Shown here: positions 7,328-16,300 of the stretch, piece after piece | Numbering within the stretch: position 1 is the stretch's first letter | Layout: every line of letters starts with the position of its first letter | NCBI RefSeq assembly: GCF_000966285.1 | Contig: NZ_KQ031391.1 | Location: 2,070,640-2,134,639 of the forward strand | DNA: 64,000 nt | Origin: Pseudofrankia sp. DC12 | Lineage (GTDB): Bacteria; Actinomycetota; Actinomycetes; Frankiales; Frankiaceae | Direction: 5' to 3' | Position numbers and translations under genes: made by a program | Notes under the pieces: model-generated | Seen by the model: only the letters and a program-made list of their open reading frames with translations | Databases searched by the model: none | What the model was told of the DNA's origin: nothing

Positions 7328-8371
7328 AGAGCCCGGTTGACCGAGCCGGGCTGGCTGTTTCTGCCGTTGCGGCTGTTTCTGGGCGTCACGTTCGCCTTTG
7401 CCGGGTTGCAGAAACTCGCCGACCCGGCTTTCCTCGACCCTGCCGCACCGACCTCGATCGGGCACCAACTTGCGGCCTTCGAGCACACCAGCCCGATCGG
7501 GGCGTTGCTCGGCCCGCTGCGGTCCCACGCGGGTGCCGTCGGCGTGCTGATCGCCCTGGGTGAGGTCGCGGTGGGAGCCGGAACCCTGCTCGGGCTGTGG
7601 GCACGGCTCGCCGCAGTCGGCGGCCTGTTGCTGTCCCTGGCCTTCCTGCTCATCGTGAGCTGGCAGACCAGGCCGTACTACTACGGCTCCGACGTCGTCT
7701 TCACCGTCATGTGGCTGCCGTTCACAGCGGTGGGCTCTGCCGGAGTGCTGTCCCTGGACGCCTGGCTGGGGCAGGCCCGCGGACCCGGTGCAGCCTTCCA
7801 ACCCCATGGACCCCGCCCGTCCCACGACCTTGATGCGGGTCGCCGTGTCTGGCTGCGGCGCACGGTCACGACCGGGTGCGCCGCTGTCGTGACACTGGGT
7901 ACCGCGGGGCTGGCCGCCTGGATCGGGCGCACGGCCGGTGGTCAACGCGTGCCCGGCGGACCGCCGGTGGGCCGCCAGTCCGGCGCCGGTGCGCGCACGC
8001 ATACTGATGCCCGTACCGACGGCCCGCCGGGATCGTCCGACGACTCCGGCGACATTCCGGTGGCGCGTACCGACGAGATCGACCAGGGATCGGCGAGACG
8101 GTTCACCATCGCCCGTACCGGCGAGCCGGCCTGGCTGATCCACCTCGCGGCCGGCGGGTTCGCCGCCTTCTCAGCCGTGTGTACCCACGCGGGGTGCGCT
8201 GTCGAGTTCAACGCCCCAGACCAGGGGTTCGATTGCCCCTGCCACGGCGCCGTGTACTCCGCGGCTAGCGGAGCCGTCATCAGCGGACCAGCCCCCGCGC
8301 CCCTCACCCGGCTCCCGGTACGCCTGGATGGCGATATCGTCCGGGTCGGCGGACCACGCAGCTTCGGATAG
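7205..8371 (+). CDS. DoxX/DoxD-like membrane domain fused to Rieske [2Fe-2S] domain
   Basis: Residues about 48-180 form a four-helix DoxX/TQO-small-subunit-like membrane domain (LRLFLGVTFAFAGLQKL onward). A fifth hydrophobic segment near 220 is followed by a linker and a C-terminal Rieske domain. The cluster ligands are in CTHAGC and CPCHG, with a Cys and a His in each. Proteins of this build are thought to pass electrons between a sulphur substrate or quinone pool and a partner; the exact reaction is not shown by sequence. The first roughly 41 residues belong to a transposase remnant, so the native start may be the TTG at 7337, which has ggagag 7 bases upstream. Whether the longer fusion is translated is open. 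Confidence 0.8.
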   Translation: MRFRAIDSDGWRKLLRIVGRSAGSVVSWRRAQLVLLAAQGWRARLTEPGWLFLPLRLFLGVTFAFAGLQKLADPAFLDPAAPTSIGHQLAAFEHTSPIGALLGPLRSHAGAVGVLIALGEVAVGAGTLLGLWARLAAVGGLLLSLAFLLIVSWQTRPYYYGSDVVFTVMWLPFTAVGSAGVLSLDAWLGQARGPGAAFQPHGPRPSHDLDAGRRVWLRRTVTTGCAAVVTLGTAGLAAWIGRTAGGQRVPGGPPVGRQSGAGARTHTDARTDGPPGSSDDSGDIPVARTDEIDQGSARRFTIARTGEPAWLIHLAAGGFAAFSAVCTHAGCAVEFNAPDQGFDCPCHGAVYSAASGAVISGPAPAPLTRLPVRLDGDIVRVGGPRSFG

Positions 8372-8458
8372 CCGGCGGGATGTGCCTCACGGTGCTGACC
8401 GCCCCCGGTTCGCCGCGCCGTCAACGGTCTCAAGATCAGCACCAGGACCGCCCCGGCC

Positions 8459-8744
8459 GTGTCCGCGCCGGGGGCGTCTACGTGGGGGACGCTGGCGATC
8501 AAGTGCCGCGCTGCCGAGGATGTGCTGCACCGACAGCACCACCACCGCCCGATCTCCGCCGAAACCCTGGGAGAACGTCTCCACGTTGGCTCCCGCCGGG
8601 CACGCGCGCTGGTCACTCAACTCCGGGCTGGATTCCCGCGCGGCATACACCGCGATGACCGGCCCTCCGTTCCCGGCGGCCTCCGGTCTGAGTGCCCGGC
8701 GTGGCGCCTCCAATGAAAATGGTTTCCGTTACGATCTCGGTTAG
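8459..8744 (+). pseudogene. Possible frameshifted C-terminal fragment of a helix-turn-helix protein
   Basis: One frame reads AAEDVLHRQHHHRPISAETL and then GERLHVGSRRARALVTQLRA (about 8492-8625), which looks like a winged or simple HTH with a recognition helix. Protein-like sequence then seems to continue in another frame as AAYTAMTGPPFPAASGLSA (about 8641-8695), suggesting one frameshift near 8630. No upstream domain or good start is present, so this looks like debris of a replication- or plasmid-transfer-type gene. The assignment is tentative. Confidence 0.3.
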
Positions 8745-9430
8745 CGTGAGTTCGGCAACGTTGCCATGACCTCGGAGCGCCCCTCGTGAAGATCGCTTTT
8801 GTCGAACCAGCGGTTACGGGCGGTGGCGCTGCCACGGGCGAGCGCGAGCGGGAAGCCGCCAGCGACGACCCGGGAGATGTAGTCGGCGCGCGTCGCCGAA
8901 GAGGGCGCACCGGCACGCACGACGGACGTGGCGTCCGCGAACAGATTGTCGAGCAGCCGTTCGTGGACCTGGCCGATCTCCCCCTGGGAGAGCGGGTAGA
9001 CCGGGAGACGGTGGAGGCGCCCCGTGAGCGCCTGGGCGACCGTGGGCAGCGATTCGTGGCGGGCGGAACCGGTCAGGACGAATCTGCCGGGTCTGCTGTC
9101 CCTGTTGAGCTCGGCTTTGATCGCTTCCAGCACGATCGGAGCACGCTGGTACTCGTCGATGAAGGTGGGCCGATCGCCACCGACGAAGAGCCCGGGATCC
9201 CGCCCGACCGCGTCCCGGACGGCGAGGTCGTCCAGATCGATGACCTCGGCGCCCACGGCCGCAGCGAGCTCGCGCAACAGCGTGGACTTACCAACCGCAC
9301 GCGGGCCCTGCAGGAGGATGACCGGCTCGTCGACCATCCTGGCCTCGACAACGCCCGCCAACCGCCGCGCCACCAGATCACGGAACGGGACCGCCGTGAC
9401 CGCGACTTTGCCTCGACTAGAAATTTCCAC
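8741..9430 (-). CDS. Truncated AAA ATPase of the DUF4143 type
   Basis: A 229-residue protein with a P-loop LLQGPRAVGKSTLLREL near residues 40-56, a Walker B-like TFIDEYQRAP, and the sensor-like FVLTGSARH. This order is that of the large AAA/DUF4143 ATPase family, whose members are normally about 400 residues with a nuclease-like C-terminal DUF4143 domain. Here the frame ends soon after GGFPLALARGSATARNRWF, where that second half would begin, so the gene is probably a broken remnant. The GTG at 9430 is the first in-frame start; no clear ribosome site is seen. Similar ATPases are common in horizontally mobile islands. Function in this truncated form is doubtful. Confidence 0.6.
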   Translation of the reverse strand: MEISSRGKVAVTAVPFRDLVARRLAGVVEARMVDEPVILLQGPRAVGKSTLLRELAAAVGAEVIDLDDLAVRDAVGRDPGLFVGGDRPTFIDEYQRAPIVLEAIKAELNRDSRPGRFVLTGSARHESLPTVAQALTGRLHRLPVYPLSQGEIGQVHERLLDNLFADATSVVRAGAPSSATRADYISRVVAGGFPLALARGSATARNRWFDKSDLHEGRSEVMATLPNSR

Positions 9431-9683
9431 AGACGTGATCTAGCTAATCGGACGCCCGTGATCTAGAAATGTCTACAGCCGTGATCTGGCGAATCGCGCG
9501 GTCGGCTACGTGCGTCGAGACCCAGCGCATTGATCGCCCGCACCGACCGACTCTGCCGTACCCGCCGAGGATCACGGGCTCGGCGGCCTTCAGCGCCAGC
9601 GCCGCTCTGACCAATTCGGGCCGGTTCTGGCACGAATCTCGCGATGGCGCCTGGCGGCGACGCACGATCCGCCGAGCGTGGGT

Positions 9684-9944
9684 TCAGCGGCGTCGCCGCT
9701 TTGCCGGGCTGCGTGCTGGTGTCCGCCCTTCCGGGGCAGGACCCGTCTCGCGCCCAGCCGTCGGCCTGGGACCGGTGCGGAGCGCGGTACGGCTGGCTCG
9801 GGCGACGGTGGCGTCCGGGTGGCGGCTGCTGAGCATGCGCAGGACGTCGCGGGAGCCAGGGGATGCCGCTGCGGCGAGGTGCCGCAGCAGCTCCGTCGCG
9901 CCGCCTGGCCAGTCGGCCGCTGCCCGGTCGAACTCGGCAAGGGA
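9684..9944 (-). pseudogene. Unrecognised protein C-terminal fragment
   Basis: The minus strand here reads SLAEFDRAAADWPGGATELL, then RHLAAAASPGSRDVLRMLSS and RHPDATVARASRTALR, before a basic tail and a stop. The helix-turn-helix rhythm (SPGSRDVLRML, HPDATVARASR) is like HEAT-type helical repeats and unlike the neighbouring shadow frames. No start codon with a ribosome site is seen. I cannot name the family. Confidence 0.3.
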
Positions 9945-9971
9945 AGACGTTCGCGGGCAGCGACGAGCCGC

Positions 9972-10009
9972 CGCGCCAGGCAAGGCCGCCCGCGCCAGGC
10001 AAGGCCGCC
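9972..10009. repeat. Perfect 19-base tandem duplication
   Basis: CGCGCCAGGCAAGGCCGCC occurs twice head to tail (9972-9990, 9991-10009) with no mismatch. It lies in the non-coding stretch before herA and is probably a replication-slippage product. Confidence 0.85.
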
Positions 10010-10151
10010 TGCGGGAGACATAGCGTGTCCGCGCCCTGCCGGCGCGGGTCGAGACACGCCGAAGCGAGGCAGATCGGGCGCGTCCTCCCGCGAGCCGGAT
10101 AATTCGACCGGCGTGGCCTGGCGAGCGAGCAGGGGTGGAGGTGCGGTCCCG

Positions 10152-11993
10152 GTGACGGTGACAGAGACCGGCGGTCGGGGCGGCGCCACGCCGAACGGGG
10201 CCGCGCCCGGGGCCGCGGCGGCGGCCGCCCCAGGTGCCGACACGCTGTCGAGCCCTCCGGTCGGCCGGGTGATGGGCACCGAGGAGACCACCCCGCTGCT
10301 GTTCCACGTCGCGCTCGACGGGGACAGCTACCTGCAGCTCGACGACGTGGTCGTCACGGTCCGGCAGGTTCCCGGCATCGGGCCGGTGATGACCGCCGGC
10401 GTCGTCACCCAGGTGGAGGCGCGGCACGAGGGGGCTAGCTTCGACTCGGACGTCTTCCTGATCGCCGAGGGCGTGCTGCCCGCGCAGGTGCAGGAGATCG
10501 CCGAGGTGACGACGACCCGGGTCGAGCCAGAGATCTACGTCCCGCCGCGGCCCGGCGCGCTGGTCCGCCGGGCGACCGGGGACGAGCGGGCGACCGCACT
10601 GTACTTCGACCAGATGGACCGGCGCGTCCCGGTCGGCCTCGGCCGCGACGGCACGCCGATCTACGTCAACCTCGAGTTCCTCGACGGCACCCGCGGCGCG
10701 CACGTCTCGATCAGCGGAATCTCCGGCGTCGCGACGAAGACGAGCTTCGCGCTGTTCCTGCTCTACTCGATCTTCCGGTGCGGGGTGCTCGGCCGGGCCG
10801 CGGTGAACGCGAAGGCGCTGGTCTTCTCGGTCAAGGGCGAGGACCTGCTGTTCCTCGACCACCCGAACAACCGGCTGACCGACGAGATCCGCAACGTCTA
10901 CGACCGGCTCGGCCTGCCGGCCGAGCCGTTCGCGTCCGCCGGCTTCTACGCCCCGCCGATGCCCGCCGACACCACCGGCCGGCCGAACGTGGCGACGCGG
11001 ACCTCCGGGGTGAGCGCGTTCTGGTGGACGCCGCTGGAGTTCTGCCAGGGCGAGCTGCTCCCCTACGTCTTCGCCGACGCGGAGGACGACCGCCAGCAGT
11101 ACACGATGGTCGTCCACCAGGTGACGAACCGGCTGCGGCAGGACGCGGTGCCTTACGGCGACGACGGCGCGGTGAAGCTGGAGGGCGAGGTTCTCAAGAC
11201 GTACGAGAACCTCGTCGACTTCATCATCGAGCGCGTCAACGACGAGGACGCCCGGGTCCGCTGGGCCGGTCAGGCGACCGGAGCCGGGACCGTGAACGCG
11301 TTCGTGCGCCGGCTGCGATCGTCCCTTCGGGCACTGCGGCCGCTGATCCGGGCCGACATCACGGACGCGCCCGGCCGGCGGGTCAGCACGGCCGATCACC
11401 AGGTGACGGTCGTGGACCTGCACAACCTGCCGGAACGGGCCCAGCGTTTCGTCGTCGGCGTCGTGCTGGCGGCGGAGACCCGGCGCAAGGAGGAGGCCGG
11501 GCCCGGCGGCCTGCTGTTCACGATGCTGGACGAGCTCAACAAGTACGCGCCGCGCGACGGGACCAGCCCGATCAAGGAGGTGCTGCTCGACATCGCGGAA
11601 CGCGGCCGGTCGCTGGGCATCATCCTGATCGGGGCGCAGCAGACCGCGAGCGAGGTCGAGCGGCGCATCATCGCCAACAGCGCGATCCGGGTGGTCGGCC
11701 GGCTGGACCCGGCCGAGGCGTCCCGGCCGGAGTACGGCTTCCTGCCACCCGGGCAGCGGGCCAGAGCCACGTTGGCGAAACCCGGAACGATGTTCGTCAC
11801 CCAGCCGGAGATCCCGGTGCCGCTGGCGGTGACCTTCCCGTTCCCCGCCTGGGCGACCCGCCCGTCGGAGAGCGCGGACGGCGGGGCCGCCGGCTCCCCC
11901 ACCGCGACGGGATCGGCGAGCCCGGCGACACCCGCCCGGCCCGACCCGTTCACCCTGCTGCCCGACCCCGACGACGACCCGCCGCCCTTCTGA
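10152..11993 (+). CDS. herA: HerA/FtsK-like DNA translocase ATPase
   Basis: A 613-residue ATPase. Residues about 45-180 form a beta-rich HerA-ATP-synthase-like barrel domain, followed by the RecA-like motor. The P-loop is GISGVATKTS (189-198), unusual because the residue before the lysine is Thr rather than Gly. Walker B is LLFTMLDELN, with acids near 460-461. GAQQTASEVERRIIANSAIR is the HerA C-terminal signature that ends in the arginine-bearing helix. In archaea HerA is a hexameric pump that feeds DNA ends to NurA. The GTG at 10152 is 10 bases after ggagg; the frame runs further upstream without family-like sequence. It is the first gene of the herA-mre11-rad50-nurA operon. A Pro/Asp-rich C-terminal tail follows the motor. 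Confidence 0.88.
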   Translation: MTVTETGGRGGATPNGAAPGAAAAAAPGADTLSSPPVGRVMGTEETTPLLFHVALDGDSYLQLDDVVVTVRQVPGIGPVMTAGVVTQVEARHEGASFDSDVFLIAEGVLPAQVQEIAEVTTTRVEPEIYVPPRPGALVRRATGDERATALYFDQMDRRVPVGLGRDGTPIYVNLEFLDGTRGAHVSISGISGVATKTSFALFLLYSIFRCGVLGRAAVNAKALVFSVKGEDLLFLDHPNNRLTDEIRNVYDRLGLPAEPFASAGFYAPPMPADTTGRPNVATRTSGVSAFWWTPLEFCQGELLPYVFADAEDDRQQYTMVVHQVTNRLRQDAVPYGDDGAVKLEGEVLKTYENLVDFIIERVNDEDARVRWAGQATGAGTVNAFVRRLRSSLRALRPLIRADITDAPGRRVSTADHQVTVVDLHNLPERAQRFVVGVVLAAETRRKEEAGPGGLLFTMLDELNKYAPRDGTSPIKEVLLDIAERGRSLGIILIGAQQTASEVERRIIANSAIRVVGRLDPAEASRPEYGFLPPGQRARATLAKPGTMFVTQPEIPVPLAVTFPFPAWATRPSESADGGAAGSPTATGSASPATPARPDPFTLLPDPDDDPPPF

Positions 11994-12064
11994 CCGGCAC
12001 CGATCTGACCAGCACCGATCTGACCAGCACCGTTCCGACGAGCACCGTTCTGACCCGCGCCACG
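11990..12064 (+). repeat. Five 15-base tandem repeats between herA and sbcD
   Basis: The unit CTGACCAGCACCGAT repeats five times with a few substitutions from the herA stop codon almost to the ribosome site of sbcD. The first TGA is the herA stop itself. It fills nearly the whole spacer, so the length of this leader may vary between strains. Confidence 0.85.
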
Positions 12065-12078
12065 AAGGACCGGTCGCC

Positions 12079-13260
12079 ATGAAGTTCCTGCACACGTCCG
12101 ACTGGCATATCGGCAAGTCCCTCAAGGGCCGCAGCCGGCTCGACGACCAGGAGGCGGTGCTGCGCGAAGTCGTCGGCATCGCCCGGGACCACGAGGTCGA
12201 CGCGGTGCTGGTCGCGGGAGACGTCTACGACTCGGCCGCCCCGTCGGCCGAGGCGCAGCGGCTCGCCGTCCAGACACTGCTCGGTTTCCAGCGCACCGGC
12301 GCCGAGGTCATCGTGATCGCCGGGAACCACGACCACCCGCGCGCGTTCGAGGCCTACCGGCCGCTGATGGGGGCGGCCGGGATCACGATGGTCGGCACGC
12401 CCCGGCGGGCGGACAAGGGCGGCGTGATCGCGTTCAACGCCCGCGGCACCGGCGAGCCGGTCCGGGTCGCGGTGCTCCCGTTCCTCTCGCAGCGCTTCGC
12501 GATCCGGGCCGCCGAGCTGGTCACCCAGACCCCGGCCCAGAACGCGGCCCGCTACGACCAGGTGGTCCGCGACCTGCTCACCGCCCTGCAGTCCGGGTTC
12601 TCCGACGAGGCCGTCAACCTGGTCCTCGCGCACCTGACCGTCACCGGCGGGCAGCTCGGCGGCGGCGAACGGCTGGCCCAGTCGATCTTCGACTACTACG
12701 TGCCGGCGACCGCGTTCCCCGCCGACGCGCACTACGTCGCGCTCGGCCACCTGCACCGCCGCCAGACCCTGCCGGCGCCCTGTCCGGTCGAGTACTGCGG
12801 CTCGCCGCTCGCGGTCGACTTCGGCGAGCAGGACAACACCCCCGTCGTCCGCGTCGTCACCGCCTCGCCGGGCACGCCGGCCAGCGGCGTCGACGTCCCG
12901 GTGACGACGGGCCGGCGGCTGCGGACCGTGCGCGGCACGGTGGCCGAGCTGGCCGACCGGGCCGCCGAGTACGGCGACGCCTACCTGCGGGTCTGGGTGC
13001 GGGAGCCGGCGCGGGCCGGGCTGCGCGAGCAGGTCCAGGAGGTGCTGCCGAACGCGCTCGAGGTCCGGATCGACCCCGAGTTCGCCGCCGAGGTGGCCGC
13101 GGCGGCCGGCGGCCGGCCGAGCCGCCCGTCCACCGGCCAGCGCGGACCGGGCGAGCTGTTCCACGAGTACCTGGGCAGCCAGAACGTGGCCGACGACCGG
13201 GTCGAGCGGCTGTTCGCCCGGCTGCACGACGAAACTGTCGGAGCCGAGCGGGATGGTTAG
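12079..13260 (+). CDS. sbcD: Exonuclease subunit SbcD / Mre11-like phosphoesterase
   Basis: A 393-residue calcineurin-like phosphoesterase, the nuclease half of the Mre11-Rad50 complex. The metal-binding motifs appear in order: DWHIG (residues 8-12), GDVYD near 49, GNHDH near 83, LAHLT near 184 and GHLHRR near 223. A C-terminal capping region follows; it should hold the DNA and contact the SbcC coiled coil. The ATG at 12079 follows ggaccggtcgcc. It is second in the operon, between herA and sbcC. With SbcC it should trim or open double-strand ends, with 3'-5' exonuclease and endonuclease activity. Nothing essential appears to be missing. Confidence 0.95.
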   Translation: MKFLHTSDWHIGKSLKGRSRLDDQEAVLREVVGIARDHEVDAVLVAGDVYDSAAPSAEAQRLAVQTLLGFQRTGAEVIVIAGNHDHPRAFEAYRPLMGAAGITMVGTPRRADKGGVIAFNARGTGEPVRVAVLPFLSQRFAIRAAELVTQTPAQNAARYDQVVRDLLTALQSGFSDEAVNLVLAHLTVTGGQLGGGERLAQSIFDYYVPATAFPADAHYVALGHLHRRQTLPAPCPVEYCGSPLAVDFGEQDNTPVVRVVTASPGTPASGVDVPVTTGRRLRTVRGTVAELADRAAEYGDAYLRVWVREPARAGLREQVQEVLPNALEVRIDPEFAAEVAAAAGGRPSRPSTGQRGPGELFHEYLGSQNVADDRVERLFARLHDETVGAERDG

Positions 13261-13323
13261 CCCGAACACCGCGCCGCTGGTGGCGGCGGCGTGCCGGCCG
13301 GGCTGGGCGGGGGTGGGGCACTG

Positions 13324-16300
13324 ATGCGGCCGGTACTGCTGGAGATAGCCGGGTTCGGCTCGTTCCGGGACGCGGCGGCGGTGGACTTCGCGGACGCGGA
13401 CTACTTCGCGCTGGTCGGGCCGACCGGGTCGGGAAAGTCGACGGTCTTCGACGCGATGACCTTCGCGCTGTTCGGGTCCGTGCCCCGATGGAACCACCGC
13501 GGGCTGGTCTCGCTGGCGCTGGCGCCGACGGTCGCGCGCGGCACCGTGCGCCTGGTGTTCGACGCGGCCGGCGACCGGTATGTCGTCGCGCGGGAGCTAC
13601 GCCGGCTCGGCAACGGCAGCGTGACGGTGCGCAACGCGCGGCTGGAGCGGCTGGCCGACCCCGCCGGCCTGGCCGCTCCCGGCGCGCCGACCGAGGTCGT
13701 GGCGGCGGACTCCGAGGTCAGCCGGGCGGTCGAGACCCTGCTCGGGCTCAGCTTCGAACACTTCTGCGCCTGCGTCGTACTCCCGCAGGGCGAGTTCGCC
13801 GAGTTCCTGCACGCCAAGCCGGCCGACCGCCAGAAGATCCTCACCAGGCTGCTCGGCCTCGGCGTCTACGACGAGATCCGGGCGGCGGCGAACGACCAGG
13901 CCAGGGCCAGCGGGCACGGCGCCAAGGCGCTCGACAAGCAGCTCGCCGGCTACCAGGACGCCACCGAGGACGCGGAGCGGGCCGCCGCCGCCCGGGTGGA
14001 CACGTTGGCCGAGGTGGTGGCCCGCGTCGACACGGCGCTCGGCGAGATTGCCACCCGGGCCGCGACGGCCGAGCTGGCGACGGCCGAGCTGGCCCGGGTC
14101 CAGAACGAGCGGGACCTGCTCGCGGCGGTCCGGATGCCGGCTGACGTGGTCACGCTGACGACCCGGCTAGCCGCTACCGCCGCGACCGCCGCCACGGTGG
14201 CCGCGGCCCGCCTGGCCGCCGAGCGGGTCGACAGCGCGGCCCGGTCGGACCTGGCTGCGGCGCCTGACCGCGCCCCACTGGAGCAGGCCCGCCGCGACCA
14301 CGCCGAGCTGGCCCGCCTCGCGGCCGCCCAGCCCGGGGCACAGGCGACCCACACCGCCGCCCGGACCACCCTCGACCGGCTCACCGCGGCCGTCACCGAG
14401 ACCCGCGCGGCCCGGGACGCGGGTGCCGCCACCCGCGACGAGGCCGCCCGCGCGGCCCAGGCCGTCGCCGACGAGGTCGCGCGGCTGCGCGCCGAGCGCG
14501 ACCGGCTGGCCGCCGTCCGCACGCCGCCGGGCCTCGTCGAGCTGGCCACGCGGCTGCGCGCCGCCCAGCGTGCCGCCGCGGAGTCCGGCGCGCTGCGGCG
14601 AGCGGCGGAGCAGGCCGACACCGACGCGAGAGCCGCCCTCGACGCGGCACCCAACCGGGCGGCCCTGGAACGCGCCCGCGATGGTCACGACGAGCTCACC
14701 CGGCTAGCGCCGGCCCGGGCCGCGGCCGACACGGCGCACGCCGACGCCCGGCGCGGGCTCGGCGCGGCGGTGGCCGCCGTCGAGGCGGCCCGCCACGCCC
14801 GCGCCGCGGCGGCGGCCGCGCTGGAGCAGGCACAGACCGCCGACCTGGCGGCGGCCCTGCGCCCCCACCTCGTCGCGGGTGAGCCGTGCCCGGTGTGTGA
14901 GCAGGCGGTCGCCACGCTGCCCGCGGCCGCCGGCCATCCGGTGGCGCTCGCCGCCGCGCGGTCCGCTCTGGACCGCGCCGCCAAGGACCTCGACGCGCGG
15001 GAGCGCCGGTCCGCGGACGCGGGCCGCGCCGAGTACGAGACCCGGCTGCGGCAGCGGCAGCTGGTGGACCGGGTCGACGAGCTGCGCCGCTCACTCGCGG
15101 CCCAGGACGCCGCCGAGGTGGCCGCGCAGCTCGCCGAGGTCACCCGGTGCAAGCACGAGGCGGCCAGGGCGGCGCGCGAGCTGGCGGCCACCCGGGTCGA
15201 CGCGGACGCCGCCGACCACGCCGCGGCCACGCTGGTGACGGCCGGCTCCCGGGCTCGCGCCCAGCTGGTCGAGGCCCGCGACCCGCTGGTCGGCCTCGGC
15301 GCGCCCGGCCTGGTCGACGGCGACATGGCCGAGGGCGGGGACGGGCTCGGTGTCGACCTGGCCGCGAGCTGGGCACGGCTCGTCGGCTGGGCCGGCGAGC
15401 TCGCCGGGCGACGATCCGCGGAGCTGGGCGCCGCCGCGGCCCGAGACGCCGCCGCCCGCGACGCGCTGAGCGCCACCACCGCCGCCCACGCCCAGGCCGC
15501 GAGCACCGCGGAGCGGGCGGAACGCGACCAGGTCGCGGCCCTGCACGACGAGCGCACCGCCGCGAGCCGGCTGGAGTCGCTGACCACCCGGGTCACCCAG
15601 CTGCGCGAGACCCTCACCGGTCTCCCGTCGGCCGCGGACGTGACGGCGACCCTCACCGAGCTGGACCGGCTCGGGGCGAACGCCAAGGCCGCCGACGAGG
15701 GCCTGCGCGCCGCTCGGGCCGAGGCTGACGCCGCCGACGCAGCGCTGCGCGCCGCCCAGGACGCGCTGCGCGCCGCCCAGTCCGCGCTCGCCAGCACCCG
15801 GGACACCGTGGTCGCGCTCGGCGCACCCGCGCTCGGCGGCCAGGACCTGCTGGCTGACTGGACGGCCCTGACCCGCTGGGCGGCCGCCGAGGCGACCACC
15901 CGGGACGACCACCTTCCCGCGCTCGCGGACGCCGTCACCCGGGCCGGGCAGGCCAGGGACGAGACGGCCCAGGCGCTCGTCGAGCTGCTCACCGCGCAGA
16001 GCATTCCGACAGCCGGCCTCGTCACCGAGTCAGCGGCGCGGGCGGCGTCGGCGGCGCTCGAACGGGCCCGCGCGCAGCGCGACCGGGTCGCCGAGCGGCG
16101 CGCCGAGGCGGCCGGGGTACGCGCCGAGCTCGCGAAGACCCGCGAGGCCGAGCAAATCGCCCACCAGCTCGGCGTGCTGCTGCGCTCGGACCGCTTCCAG
16201 CGCTGGCTGGTCGCCGCCGCGCTCGACCTGCTGGTCGAGGACGCGTCGCGGACCCTGCTGGAGCTGTCCAACGGCCAGTTCGAGCTCACCCACGACGACG

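Larger units (their letters stand above)
9431..10151. other. Gene-poor stretch with debris
   Basis: About 720 bases between the truncated ATPase and herA. No full gene is visible. It has CGTGATCT repeated three times between about 9435 and 9490, a C-terminal-looking protein fragment on the minus strand, and a perfect 19-base tandem duplication. Together with the flanking remnants this marks a site of repeated insertion and decay. Confidence 0.5.

Noticed and set aside
9684-12179. An 831-codon open frame on the minus strand
   Set aside because: It is antisense to herA and the start of sbcD, lacks domain-like sequence over most of its length and arises from GC-rich codon bias. Only its last roughly 86 codons, outside herA, look protein-like and are kept as a fragment.
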